A DNA stretch of 8,853 nt, from positions 1 through 8,853 of the forward strand of contig JAGGWL010000059.1 of the NCBI GenBank assembly GCA_021157555.1, given 5' to 3'. Source of the stretch: Deltaproteobacteria bacterium. GTDB taxonomy: Bacteria; Desulfobacterota; Desulfobacteria; Desulfobacterales; BuS5. The stretch's first letter is position 1. Each line of letters begins with the position of its first letter. Below the pieces are notes generated by a model that worked only from the letters and a program-made list of their open reading frames with translations, did no database searches and was not told where the DNA came from. The position numbers and the translations under genes were made by a program. Below, in pieces: positions 1 to 7,012 of the stretch.

Positions 1-558
1 ATTAATAAGCAAACACTGACAGTTCTTTGCATCATCATTTTTTTCTTTTTTACTGCGGCTGCAGGACAGGAAGCAAAACTGAATAATCTGTTTGTCAGTA
101 ATACACGCGACAACCTGATAATTTATTGTAAAACCGAAGGAGCCTTTACAGAAAAAATGGAGAAGGCGATTATCAGTGGTGTACCTGTTACTTTTTCTTT
201 TTTCATAACTCTATATAAGGTTAGAACTTTTTTGCTGGACAAGGAGGTTATTGAAAAGAAAATAACACATTCCATTAAATACAACAATTTAAAAAAAGAA
301 TATATAATCACGAGGTCAACGCAATCCGGATCCCCTATAATTACCAAAACCTTTGAGGAAGCTCAAAAATTAATGTGCAAAATTGATAATCTTGCCTTAA
401 TTCCTCTTGATCGTCTGGAAAAAGGCAGCCAGTATCAAATAAGAGCCAAAGCCAAATTAATGAAGATGACCCTTCCTTTTTATCTGCATTATGTCCTTTT
501 TTTTGTATCTATGTGGAATTTTGAAACTGAATGGCAGACAATAGATTTTATCTATTAA
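1..558 (+). CDS. DUF4390 family exported protein (5' end outside window)
   Basis: The frame is open from the first base of the window to the TAA at 556-558, giving 185 codons with the initiator probably just off the left edge. The internal ATG at 157 is not the start, because the codons before it encode a convincing export signal: a positively charged KQ end, a hydrophobic run (LCIIIFFFFTAAA) and a small-residue cleavage site near AAA-GQ. The mature part begins LNNLFVSNTRDNLIIY and continues through VPVTFSFFITLYKVR to a C-terminus LPFYLHYVLFFVSMWNFETE, a pattern I associate with DUF4390. The family has no established biochemical function; location outside the cytoplasmic membrane is inferred from the signal sequence. 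It lies directly upstream of the sensor kinase gene, whose first ATG overlaps it by 28 bases, so the two are probably translated in a coupled way. A role in signal input to that kinase is speculation. The family call is from recall of conserved segments. Confidence 0.82.
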   Translation: MNKQTLTVLCIIIFFFFTAAAGQEAKLNNLFVSNTRDNLIIYCKTEGAFTEKMEKAIISGVPVTFSFFITLYKVRTFLLDKEVIEKKITHSIKYNNLKKEYIITRSTQSGSPIITKTFEEAQKLMCKIDNLALIPLDRLEKGSQYQIRAKAKLMKMTLPFYLHYVLFFVSMWNFETEWQTIDFIY

Positions 559-2822
559 ATGCCATAATTATGAAAAGCATTGGACTTAAAAAAAAAAAAC
601 CTCTTATATCTTATGAAGAGCTGAAAAGACGTAAGCGTGAATGCGTTATGATTATTGTAATAATTATTATCGTTGCGCTTTTAACTTATGCCGAACATAG
701 AATAATACATTTTGGGGTCGATTTCCCCGTTTCAAACACAATCCTGATGTTTATTCTGATAAATATCAATCTGTTGCTGCTTATCTTATTGATATTTCTT
801 GTTTTTAGAAATCTGGTAAAACTTATTTATGACAGAAAAAGCAAGGTTATGGGCGCAAATCTGCGCACCAGACTTGTGGCAGCCTTTATCGCCCTGACAC
901 TTCTTCCTACGATTGTTCTTTTTTTCTTTTCAATTAATTTTATTAGCACAAGTATTGAATTCTGGTTTAACGTTCCTATTGAACAATCTCTTGAAAATTC
1001 ACTAAACGTTGGCAGACATTTATACAAGCATATTGAAGAAAATAATCGTTTTTTTTTAAAAAGGATCTCATACCAGATAAAAAAGAGGAACCTCTTTGAT
1101 CCGTCCAGAAAAAACACACTTTTAAATTACATTGGAGTTGTGCAAAAATCCTTTAATTTTCAAGCTACCGAGGTTTATGGAAAAAATTTTAACCGTATTG
1201 CTTATTCTGTTGGCGACGAACTGAATCTGGTAGAGATTCCAGAGGTCTCCGGAAATAATCTTCAGAAATATATAGATTCTGAGGAAATAAGCTCGTTTTC
1301 CCAAATAATCAATGCTGGTGAATTAATAAGATCAATTGGAAGGGTACCATTTGGAGCCAGCTTAAAAGATACACAAGGTTACATAGTTGTAGCCATTCTT
1401 GTTCCACCGGCTCTTGCGGAAAACATGTCATCTATTTCAAGGGGGGTCGAAGAATACAGACAAATCAAACTTCTAAAAAAACCTGTTCAGATTACTTATT
1501 ATATTGCACTCTCTATAGTTGCTCTGCTCGTTGTATTTTGCGCAATCTGGTTTGGCTTTTACATGGCAAAATCTATAACAATACCGATTATGGAGCTTGC
1601 AGAAGGAACCAGAAGAGTTGCTGAAGGTGATTTGGGCTTCACAATATCTTTATTTGCGGACGATGAAATAGGCAGTCTGGTCGATTCATTTAACAAAATG
1701 ACAAGAGACTTGAGAATAAGCAGGGAGCAGTTGGAATTCTCAGCCAGCAAGCTGCGTGATCAAAATCTTGAAATTGAGAAAAGACGACAGTTCATGGAAA
1801 TAGTCTTAAAAAATATTTCAGCCGGTGTCATCACTCTTGGCGCCAGCGGCTTGATCTCTTTCATCAATAATTCGGCTGAAAAAATGTTAAATATTCAATC
1901 AAAAGAAATTTTGAACAAGAGCTATAATGAATTATTAAAGATGGTCACTAACGACCAATCAATGGAACAAAATAATTCAGGCGATATTATAGAAAAAGTT
2001 GCCAATCTTCATGGTGATGCAATAGAAGTTTCTTTACGGTTAACCATAGATGGAAGGCCGCGTAGTTTTATGCTGAATGTTTATCCAATTAAAAGCGATG
2101 CCGGAATTCATATGGGAAAGGTAATGGTCTTTGATGATTTAACTGAGCTGGAAAAAGCACAACGTATGATGGCCTGGCGCGAGGTGGCCCGCAGAATTGC
2201 CCATGAAGTCAAGAATCCCTTAACGCCTATTGCTCTTTCTGCGCAGCGGCTTAAAAGGAGATACTCAAACAAAATAGATGAGCTTGTATTTGATGAATGT
2301 GTTACTATGATAATAGATAATGTAGCAATGATAAAAAATCTTGTAAACGAATTTTCAGTTTTTGCCAGATTTCCCACTGCAAATCCAAATATGTGTGAAA
2401 TTTTGCCTATTATTGAAGAAACAATATCTTTATACAAGGAAGATCATGAATATATAAATTTTAAAATAGATATTCTTGATGACATACCCAAACTGAATCT
2501 TGACAGACAACAAATAAAACAGGCGCTGATAAATCTTGTTGACAATGCAGTCGCTGCTGTAAGAAAAAAAGGAGAAATAAGCCTTACCTTAAGTTATGAC
2601 CCTATCCTGAAGATGGTCAGGCTGGAGGTGGCCGATAATGGCGGTGGTATTTCTGATGAAGAAAAAACACGTCTGTTTGAGCCATACTTCTCGACTAAAA
2701 AAACCGGCATGGGTTTAGGTCTTACCATAGTAAGCTCCATTATTACTGATCATAATGGAATGATCCGTGTGCAGGATAACAAACCAAGTGGCGCCAAGTT
2801 TGTGATTGAGCTGCCTGTATAG
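531..2822 (+). CDS. NtrY-like membrane sensor histidine kinase (HAMP-PAS-HisKA-HATPase)
   Basis: A 763-residue two-component kinase, partner of the regulator 27 bases downstream. There are three hydrophobic segments near residues 40-58, 69-97 and 112-140, an extracytoplasmic sensor region of about 180 residues, and a fourth membrane span near 322-344. Then follow HAMP (about 345-397), PAS (about 419-535), a HisKA dimerisation helix with phospho-acceptor H558 in AHEVKNPLTPI, and the ATPase: N box with N672 (LVDNAV), G1 DNGGGIS from D702, F box FEPYFSTKKTG, G2 GMGLGL from G726. All catalytic boxes are intact. The four-span plus HAMP-PAS layout is that of NtrY, linked in other bacteria to nitrogen or redox sensing; the ligand here is unknown. 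The start is uncertain: ATG 531 overlaps the previous gene by 28 bases and ATG 570 (residue 14) follows its stop by 11; neither has a clear Shine-Dalgarno. A run of twelve A (588-599) encodes the KKKK after either start. Confidence 0.9.
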   Translation: MADNRFYLLNAIIMKSIGLKKKKPLISYEELKRRKRECVMIIVIIIIVALLTYAEHRIIHFGVDFPVSNTILMFILININLLLLILLIFLVFRNLVKLIYDRKSKVMGANLRTRLVAAFIALTLLPTIVLFFFSINFISTSIEFWFNVPIEQSLENSLNVGRHLYKHIEENNRFFLKRISYQIKKRNLFDPSRKNTLLNYIGVVQKSFNFQATEVYGKNFNRIAYSVGDELNLVEIPEVSGNNLQKYIDSEEISSFSQIINAGELIRSIGRVPFGASLKDTQGYIVVAILVPPALAENMSSISRGVEEYRQIKLLKKPVQITYYIALSIVALLVVFCAIWFGFYMAKSITIPIMELAEGTRRVAEGDLGFTISLFADDEIGSLVDSFNKMTRDLRISREQLEFSASKLRDQNLEIEKRRQFMEIVLKNISAGVITLGASGLISFINNSAEKMLNIQSKEILNKSYNELLKMVTNDQSMEQNNSGDIIEKVANLHGDAIEVSLRLTIDGRPRSFMLNVYPIKSDAGIHMGKVMVFDDLTELEKAQRMMAWREVARRIAHEVKNPLTPIALSAQRLKRRYSNKIDELVFDECVTMIIDNVAMIKNLVNEFSVFARFPTANPNMCEILPIIEETISLYKEDHEYINFKIDILDDIPKLNLDRQQIKQALINLVDNAVAAVRKKGEISLTLSYDPILKMVRLEVADNGGGISDEEKTRLFEPYFSTKKTGMGLGLTIVSSIITDHNGMIRVQDNKPSGAKFVIELPV

Positions 2823-2849
2823 AGTCTGGAAAGAGGAGAAAATAATTTT

Positions 2850-4019
2850 ATGTTTCCATCTATTTTAATTGTTGATGACGAGCCTTCTATATTAAAATCT
2901 TTAGGCGGCCTTCTTTCTGATGAAGGCTTTGATGTTTTAACGGCCTCTAACGGATATCAAGCTTTAAAGGTGACAGACTCAGAATCTCCGGATCTTGTTC
3001 TTCTTGATATTTGGATGCCGGGTATTGATGGCATTGAAACGCTGAAACAAATTAAAAAGGAGAATCCCTTTATTCCGGTTGTTATCATTACAGGACACGG
3101 CACAATAGAAACGGCTGTTAAAGCCATAAAACTGGGCGCATTTGATTTAATCGAAAAACCCCTTTCGATAGACAAAATTATAGTAACTATTAACAACGCA
3201 TTAAACTTCAGGCGTCTTGAGGAAGAAAACAGGTACCTGAGAAAAAAAACAATAGAGAAACATTCGATAACAGGGAACAGCTCAACAACAGCAGCCCTGA
3301 AAAAACAGATAATGGTTGCAGCACCAACCAATGCCTGGATACTCATAACAGGGGAAAATGGGACCGGTAAAGAACTGGTAGCACATACTATTCATCAGTT
3401 AAGTGCACGTGCAGCCCAACCTATGATTGACGTTAATTGTGCGGCTATCCCTGAAGAATCAATAGAAAGCGAACTCTTCGGCCATGAAAAAGGTGCAGTT
3501 ACAGGCGCTACATCAAAAAAAAGGGGGAAATTTGAACTGGCCAGCAATGGAATAATATTTTTTGATGAAATAGGTGATATGAGCTTAAAGACACAAGCTA
3601 AAATTTTACGAGTTTTGCAGGAACAAAAAATCCAGCGTGTGGGAAGTGGCAGAATACTCACGATAGATGTAAGAGTAATAGCAGCCAGTAACAAAAACCT
3701 TGAAAAGGAGATTGAAAATGGCCGGTTCAGGGAAGATTTATATTACCGGCTGAATGTTATTCCAATGGAAGTTCCACCCCTTAGAAATCGTTCTGATGAC
3801 ATCCCGGAACTGGTCAACATATTCCTTGATATTTGTGCCAGACAGAGTCGTACAAAAAAGAAAAGCATATCAAATACGGCACTTGAGATATTAGTCGATT
3901 ATTCATGGCCAGGCAATGTCAGAGAGCTTAAAAATCTTGTTGAACGACTTGTTATTATGACTGATGGTGATTTGATAGATGTTTCCGATATACCCTTCAG
4001 GGACGGTGTTGGGTTTTGA
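2850..4019 (+). CDS. NtrX-like sigma-54-type response regulator lacking the C-terminal helix-turn-helix
   Basis: A 389-residue response regulator. The receiver domain (about 4-120) has acidic pair D9/D10, phospho-acceptor D53 in LLDIWMPG, T81 and K103 (IEKP), all intact. The AAA+ sigma-54 interaction domain (about 140-375) has Walker A GENGTGKE (168-175, K174), Walker B FFDEIGD with D239/E240, the FREDLYYRLNVIP arginine-finger region and the WPGNVRELKNL sensor II. Two features are atypical. The sigma-54 contact loop reads GAVTGA (215-220), so the conserved Phe is Val217. The protein ends at IPFRDGVGF, whereas NtrX/NtrC proteins usually run another 60-90 residues with a Fis-type DNA-binding domain. 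No such domain fits before rsmD starts 19 bases later. A strong ribosome site AAGAGGAG (2831-2838) lies 11 bases before the ATG. It is presumably phosphorylated by the kinase encoded upstream. Whether it still activates sigma-54 promoters is open. Confidence 0.9.
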   Translation: MFPSILIVDDEPSILKSLGGLLSDEGFDVLTASNGYQALKVTDSESPDLVLLDIWMPGIDGIETLKQIKKENPFIPVVIITGHGTIETAVKAIKLGAFDLIEKPLSIDKIIVTINNALNFRRLEEENRYLRKKTIEKHSITGNSSTTAALKKQIMVAAPTNAWILITGENGTGKELVAHTIHQLSARAAQPMIDVNCAAIPEESIESELFGHEKGAVTGATSKKRGKFELASNGIIFFDEIGDMSLKTQAKILRVLQEQKIQRVGSGRILTIDVRVIAASNKNLEKEIENGRFREDLYYRLNVIPMEVPPLRNRSDDIPELVNIFLDICARQSRTKKKSISNTALEILVDYSWPGNVRELKNLVERLVIMTDGDLIDVSDIPFRDGVGF

Positions 4020-4038
4020 GTGTTAGGTTTTAGGTTTT
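4008..4038 (+). repeat. Degenerate G/T-rich repeat tract at the ntrX-like/rsmD junction
   Basis: Three related copies lie in a row: GGGTTTTGAG (4011-4020), then two adjacent TTAGGTTT-type units (4024-4038), with TGTT before the first (4008-4011) and the second (4021-4024). The tract supplies the last codons (Val-Gly-Phe) and stop of the regulator and the whole leader up to the rsmD ATG. It contains no good Shine-Dalgarno sequence beyond AGG at 4032-4034. It may be a remnant of a dispersed repeat or of a deletion event that removed the end of the regulator; that is inference. Confidence 0.5.
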
Positions 4039-4596
4039 ATGGCATTAAGGATAATAGGCGGCGACCTTAAGGGAAGAAGGATTGTCACCGTACGCGGCAG
4101 CATGACAAGACCTACGGCAGATCGGCTGCGTGAAGCGATATTTAATATACTTTATACCCGTGTACAAGGTTCTGTAGTGCTGGACGTTTTTGCCGGAACT
4201 GGGGCAATGGGTATTGAAGCTTTGAGCCGTGGCGCTGAATATGCTGTGTTTGTCGACAATAACAAAAATGCATCTTCTGTTATAAAAAAAAATATAACTT
4301 CCTGCGAAATTGAGGATAAAACTACAATAATAAAGCGTGATGCCTTAAAAAGATTAGACTGGATAAAATCTATTAAGCCATGGTTTAATATTGTTTTTAT
4401 GGATCCTCCTTATAACAGGAATTTTATTAAACCTTCTCTGGAAAGTCTTGTAAAGAGCCAATTATTGAAACAAAAAGCATATATTATTATTGAACATTCA
4501 TATTCAGAGATTATTTCTGAAGAAACCGAGGCATTCACCACCATAGATCAAAGAAAGTATGGAAAAAGTATGGTTACTTTTTTACAATATCTATAG
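4039..4596 (+). CDS. rsmD: 16S rRNA (guanine(966)-N(2))-methyltransferase RsmD
   Basis: A 185-residue cytoplasmic enzyme, the usual size for RsmD, which uses S-adenosylmethionine to methylate N2 of G966 in 16S rRNA during small-subunit assembly. The family signature is visible in order: RIIGGDLKGRRI at 4-15, TRPTADRLREAIFNIL at 23-38, SAM-binding motif I VLDVFAGTGAMGIEALSRGA from residue 47, and catalytic DPPY at 122-125. The ATG at 4039 is the natural start because the conserved RIIGG lies three residues in. Its leader is the G/T-rich repeat tract with only AGG as a weak ribosome site, so it may depend on translation arriving from the upstream regulator, whose stop is 19 bases away. The rsmD-coaD pairing downstream is common in bacteria. 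Confidence 0.95.
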   Translation: MALRIIGGDLKGRRIVTVRGSMTRPTADRLREAIFNILYTRVQGSVVLDVFAGTGAMGIEALSRGAEYAVFVDNNKNASSVIKKNITSCEIEDKTTIIKRDALKRLDWIKSIKPWFNIVFMDPPYNRNFIKPSLESLVKSQLLKQKAYIIIEHSYSEIISEETEAFTTIDQRKYGKSMVTFLQYL

Positions 4597-4614
4597 ATAA
4601 GGAAAAATAACTTT

Positions 4615-5106
4615 ATGGAAAGAATAGCTATATACCCAGGTTCCTTTGACCCGATAACTAACGGTCACATAGATATAATAAAAAGGGGACGAAAGCTTTT
4701 TGATAAAATAATAGTTGCCATCTTATGTAATTCTTCAAAAAATGCTTTGTTTACAATTGAAGAACGAAAAGAAATGTTGAGGAACAGTCTTCACGATATG
4801 ACAAATATCGAAATAGCTTCCTTTGACGGGCTCCTTGTCGATTATGCAGTTGAAAGAAAAGCAGATGCCATTTTACGCGGAATGCGCGCAATTTCAGATT
4901 TTGAGTATGAATTTCAAATGGCATTGATGAACCGCAGCCTTCAAAGGAACGTACAAACTGTTTTTCTGATATCCGGGTTAAAGTGGATATTTATAAGTTC
5001 CTCTGTAATCAAGGAGGCTGCACGTTATAACGGTGATATCAGCAATATGGTACATCCGTTTGTCGATAAAAAATTAAAGGAAAAATTCGGTTTCAGCAAT
5101 CCGTAA
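4615..5106 (+). CDS. coaD: Pantetheine-phosphate adenylyltransferase CoaD
   Basis: A 163-residue enzyme that transfers AMP from ATP to 4'-phosphopantetheine, giving dephospho-CoA, the penultimate step of coenzyme A synthesis. The nucleotidyltransferase motif YPGSFDPITNGH (7-18) includes T15 and H18. K42, R88 and R91 in LRGMR, E99, and the C-terminal ISSS motif (127-130) with S129 fall at the positions I know from the E. coli enzyme, so it should be active. Length is normal for the family. The start is supported by AAGGAAAA (4599-4606) at good spacing. It follows rsmD by 18 bases and is probably the last gene of the left-hand operon, since the next gene is on the opposite strand. Confidence 0.96.
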   Translation: MERIAIYPGSFDPITNGHIDIIKRGRKLFDKIIVAILCNSSKNALFTIEERKEMLRNSLHDMTNIEIASFDGLLVDYAVERKADAILRGMRAISDFEYEFQMALMNRSLQRNVQTVFLISGLKWIFISSSVIKEAARYNGDISNMVHPFVDKKLKEKFGFSNP

Positions 5107-5172
5107 AAAATAACGACATCCTTCATTAAAGACCAAAAGTACTTCACACTTTTTTTAAAAAATAACCACATC
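5105..5172. repeat. Pair of 16-bp direct repeats flanking the coaD 3' end
   Basis: AAAAAATAACGACATC (5105-5120) and AAAAAATAACCACATC (5157-5172) differ at one base and are separated by 36 bases. The first begins in the coaD stop codon. They could be a small local duplication or binding sites. Low-complexity A-runs make up part of the match, so chance similarity is not excluded. Confidence 0.4.
5135..5156 (+). terminator. Weak candidate intrinsic terminator after coaD
   Basis: AAAAGT (5135-5140) pairs with ACTTTT (5148-5153) around a 7-base loop, and a run of seven T spans 5150-5156. Position, 29 bases after the coaD stop and before a convergent gene, suits a terminator. The stem is short and AT-rich, so it is a weak one at best. 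The rest of the 5107-5223 gap holds a small TTGTTG-TTT-CAACAA hairpin (5182-5196) that could serve the opposite strand. Confidence 0.3.
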
Positions 5173-5223
5173 TGTGTTCCATTGTTGTTTCAACAAGTGT
5201 CAACAAGAAATGAAGAATGCCTG

Positions 5224-5880
5224 TTATTCACCCCACCCATGTTCGCCTACAAGCTTAACAAATCTGCATCCTCCAAGATTAGTGGTATGTATGCCGTCCT
5301 GATCTCTGTAGAGTTTAACCAGTTCCTGGGAAAAACTGTCTCCCACAGGCAAAATCATGCGACCGCCAACAGCAAGTTGATCTACTATAATTTTTGGTAT
5401 TTCAGGAGCTCCGGCTGTAATTATTATCGCATCAAAAGGACTTTCGCTCTGCCAGCCTGTGGTTCCGTCAGAATATTTTGTAATTATATTGTGATAGCAG
5501 AGTTTATCAAAAAGTTTTCGTGCTTTTATATAAAGAGAATTTATCCTCTCTATCGTATAAACCCGAAATGCAATTTCAGCAAGGATTGCGGTCTGGTATC
5601 CTGAGCCTGTTCCAATTTCAAGAACCCTGTCATCCTTCTTTAACTGAAGAGCCTGAGTCATTTCTGCAACAATATACGGCTGAGAAATGGTCTGCTGTTC
5701 TCCTATTGGAAGGGGAAAATCACCATATGCCTGATCCATCAAGGCTTCACTTACAAACATATGCCTTGGCACGTTACGAAAAGCAGCAATAACATCAGGA
5801 TCACTTATGCCGCGTGACAAAATTTGTTGCTCAATCATTTTGTCACGCAACCTATTATATAACAAAGACTCTCTTTTCAT
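5224..5880 (-). CDS. pcm: Protein-L-isoaspartate O-methyltransferase
   Basis: A cytoplasmic repair enzyme that uses S-adenosylmethionine to methylate L-isoaspartyl residues in damaged proteins. From the ATG at 5880 it has 218 residues, matching the family (about 205-220). Visible signatures are VPRHMFV near the N-terminus, GEQQTISQPYIVAEM, SAM-binding motif I VLEIGTGSGYQTA, DAIIITAGAPEIP, and GGRMILPVG. The open frame extends 12 codons further to a TTG at 5916. I prefer the ATG because the family's conserved part begins shortly after it, there is no Shine-Dalgarno before the TTG, and the extension runs into the promoter region of the divergent gene. Even the ATG has no convincing ribosome site. 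It converges with coaD (117-bp gap) and diverges from the potassium channel gene (84-bp gap), so it looks like a single-gene unit. Confidence 0.93.
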   Translation of the reverse strand: MKRESLLYNRLRDKMIEQQILSRGISDPDVIAAFRNVPRHMFVSEALMDQAYGDFPLPIGEQQTISQPYIVAEMTQALQLKKDDRVLEIGTGSGYQTAILAEIAFRVYTIERINSLYIKARKLFDKLCYHNIITKYSDGTTGWQSESPFDAIIITAGAPEIPKIIVDQLAVGGRMILPVGDSFSQELVKLYRDQDGIHTTNLGGCRFVKLVGEHGWGE

Positions 5881-5898
5881 TCCAAGTGAATTAACAGA

Positions 5899-5927
5899 TT
5901 GACCAGTTTGCGTCAAGAGGTTATAAA
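5899..5927 (+). promoter_or_regulatory. Sigma-70-type promoter for the potassium channel gene
   Basis: TTGACC (5899-5904) matches the -35 consensus at five of six bases. After a 17-bp spacer, TATAAA (5922-5927) matches the -10 at five of six. Transcription would start near 5933-5935, about 30 bases before the channel ATG. It lies in the divergent gap with pcm, which makes a promoter necessary here. No promoter of similar quality was found for pcm on the other strand. Confidence 0.65.
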
Positions 5928-5964
5928 AAACAGGCTATCAAGAAAACAGGATAAAATCGAATAA

Positions 5965-6966
5965 ATGAGCACATCAAAACATCTACTTATATCTATTTTT
6001 ATGATTATCATAATAATGGTAGTTGGTACTATAGGCTATATGATAATTGAAGGCTGGACTTTGGCAGATTCAGTCTATATGACTGTTATTACTCTCTCTA
6101 CAACCGGTTATGGAGAAACGCATCAACTACATGAACAGGGACGTATATTTACAATTTTTTTAATTTTTTTTGGTGTAGGTTTATGTGTGTATGCTGCCAG
6201 TGGTATTGTCCAATTTATAGTAGAAGGAGAAATACGAACCATTATGGGGAGGAGAAGATTGGATCAACGGCTCAAGCGTTTAAAAAAACACTATATTATT
6301 TGCGGTTATGGACGTATTGGAGCAACTGTTTGCGATATTCTAAGAAAAAAACCTTTTCAAGTAGTAATTATTGAAAAAAATAAGGATATAATTCCACTTT
6401 TAGGAGAGTCTGATTTACCGTATATTGAAGGAGATAGTGTAAATGAAACAAATCTGCTGAAAGCCGGAATAGAACAGGCAAAAGGGCTTGTCGCAGCTCT
6501 TGCTACAGATGCCGACAATGTTTTTCTGGTGCTCACAGCAAGACAGCTTAATCCCAAAATATTAATAATGGCCAGAGCCGGCAACAATGAAGTTAAATCA
6601 AAGCTTACAGCAGCAGGGGCAGACATCGTTGTGTCGCCATATGATATAGGCGCTGAGAATATGGCCCAAAAAATTATACGACCAAACGTGACCAGCTTTT
6701 TAAATCTGGCGCTTACACATCAGCGCAAAGATATCCAGATGGAAGAAATTCCGGTAAGTGCTTCATCAGCTCTGGCAAATGTCATATTAAAAGATTCAGG
6801 CATCAGGCAGGAATACAACCTGATAATAATTGCGATCAAAAAAGCAGATGACACAATGCTGTTTAATCCTTCTTTTGATACAAAAATTAAAGCAGGATAT
6901 ACACTTATAGCTGTTGGAGAAGACAAAAACCTGCAACGGTTGGAAAAAAGATTGAATCCTTTGTAA
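5965..6966 (+). CDS. Two-TM potassium channel with RCK (TrkA-N/TrkA-C) domain, MthK-like
   Basis: A 333-residue membrane protein predicted to pass K+ through a tetrameric pore gated by a cytoplasmic RCK ring. Membrane helix 1 is about residues 6-28. The pore loop carries the selectivity filter TTGYGE (46-51), and helix 2 is about 60-86 with a possible hinge glycine in GVG (70-72). A basic linker (90-109) leads to the RCK/TrkA-N Rossmann fold with GYGRIG (GxGxxG, 114-119) and acidic E137 after beta-2 (VVIIEKN), the usual site for NAD-type or other ligands. A TrkA-C domain follows to the end. The start has AGGA (5948-5951) 13 bases upstream, rather far. A well-matched sigma-70 promoter precedes it. 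The gene stands alone between divergent pcm and a convergent oxidoreductase. Ligand (Ca2+, nucleotide or other) cannot be read from the sequence. Confidence 0.93.
   Translation: MSTSKHLLISIFMIIIIMVVGTIGYMIIEGWTLADSVYMTVITLSTTGYGETHQLHEQGRIFTIFLIFFGVGLCVYAASGIVQFIVEGEIRTIMGRRRLDQRLKRLKKHYIICGYGRIGATVCDILRKKPFQVVIIEKNKDIIPLLGESDLPYIEGDSVNETNLLKAGIEQAKGLVAALATDADNVFLVLTARQLNPKILIMARAGNNEVKSKLTAAGADIVVSPYDIGAENMAQKIIRPNVTSFLNLALTHQRKDIQMEEIPVSASSALANVILKDSGIRQEYNLIIIAIKKADDTMLFNPSFDTKIKAGYTLIAVGEDKNLQRLEKRLNPL
6223..6246 (+). promoter_or_regulatory. Possible internal translation start for a soluble RCK domain
   Basis: GAAGGAGA (6223-6230) is a strong Shine-Dalgarno-like sequence, better than the one at the gene's own start. 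An in-frame ATG at 6244 (Met94, MGRRRLDQ) follows 13 bases later. Met94 sits between the last membrane helix and the RCK fold, where MthK of Methanothermobacter is known to use an internal Met (107) to make a separate soluble RCK subunit. Spacing is longer than ideal. Confidence 0.4.
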
Positions 6967-6976
6967 TGTGAATTCA

Positions 6977-7012
6977 TATGCGAAGGGCGAACACTATGCG
7001 AAGGGCGAACAC
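6977..7012. repeat. Perfect 18-bp tandem duplication
   Basis: TATGCGAAGGGCGAACAC occurs twice with no gap (6977-6994, 6995-7012) in the gap between the convergent potassium channel and oxidoreductase genes. Each unit carries the left arm (GGGCGAAC) of the inverted repeat that follows, so the element looks like a palindromic repeat with one arm duplicated. Translations of this sequence (KGEHKVRPY and similar) resemble spurious short proteins I recall from many bacterial genomes, which suggests a dispersed family. Confidence 0.85.

Noticed and set aside
157..159. ATG 157 as the start of the first gene
   Set aside because: The frame is open back to base 1 and encodes a signal peptide and conserved DUF4390 residues upstream of this ATG.
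4011..4038. Telomere-like TTTTAGG repeats
   Set aside because: Only two or three imperfect units are present inside a bacterial operon, so the resemblance is coincidental.
5914..5916. TTG start for pcm
   Set aside because: It adds 12 residues without family support, has no Shine-Dalgarno sequence and extends into the divergent promoter region; the ATG at 5880 gives the usual length.
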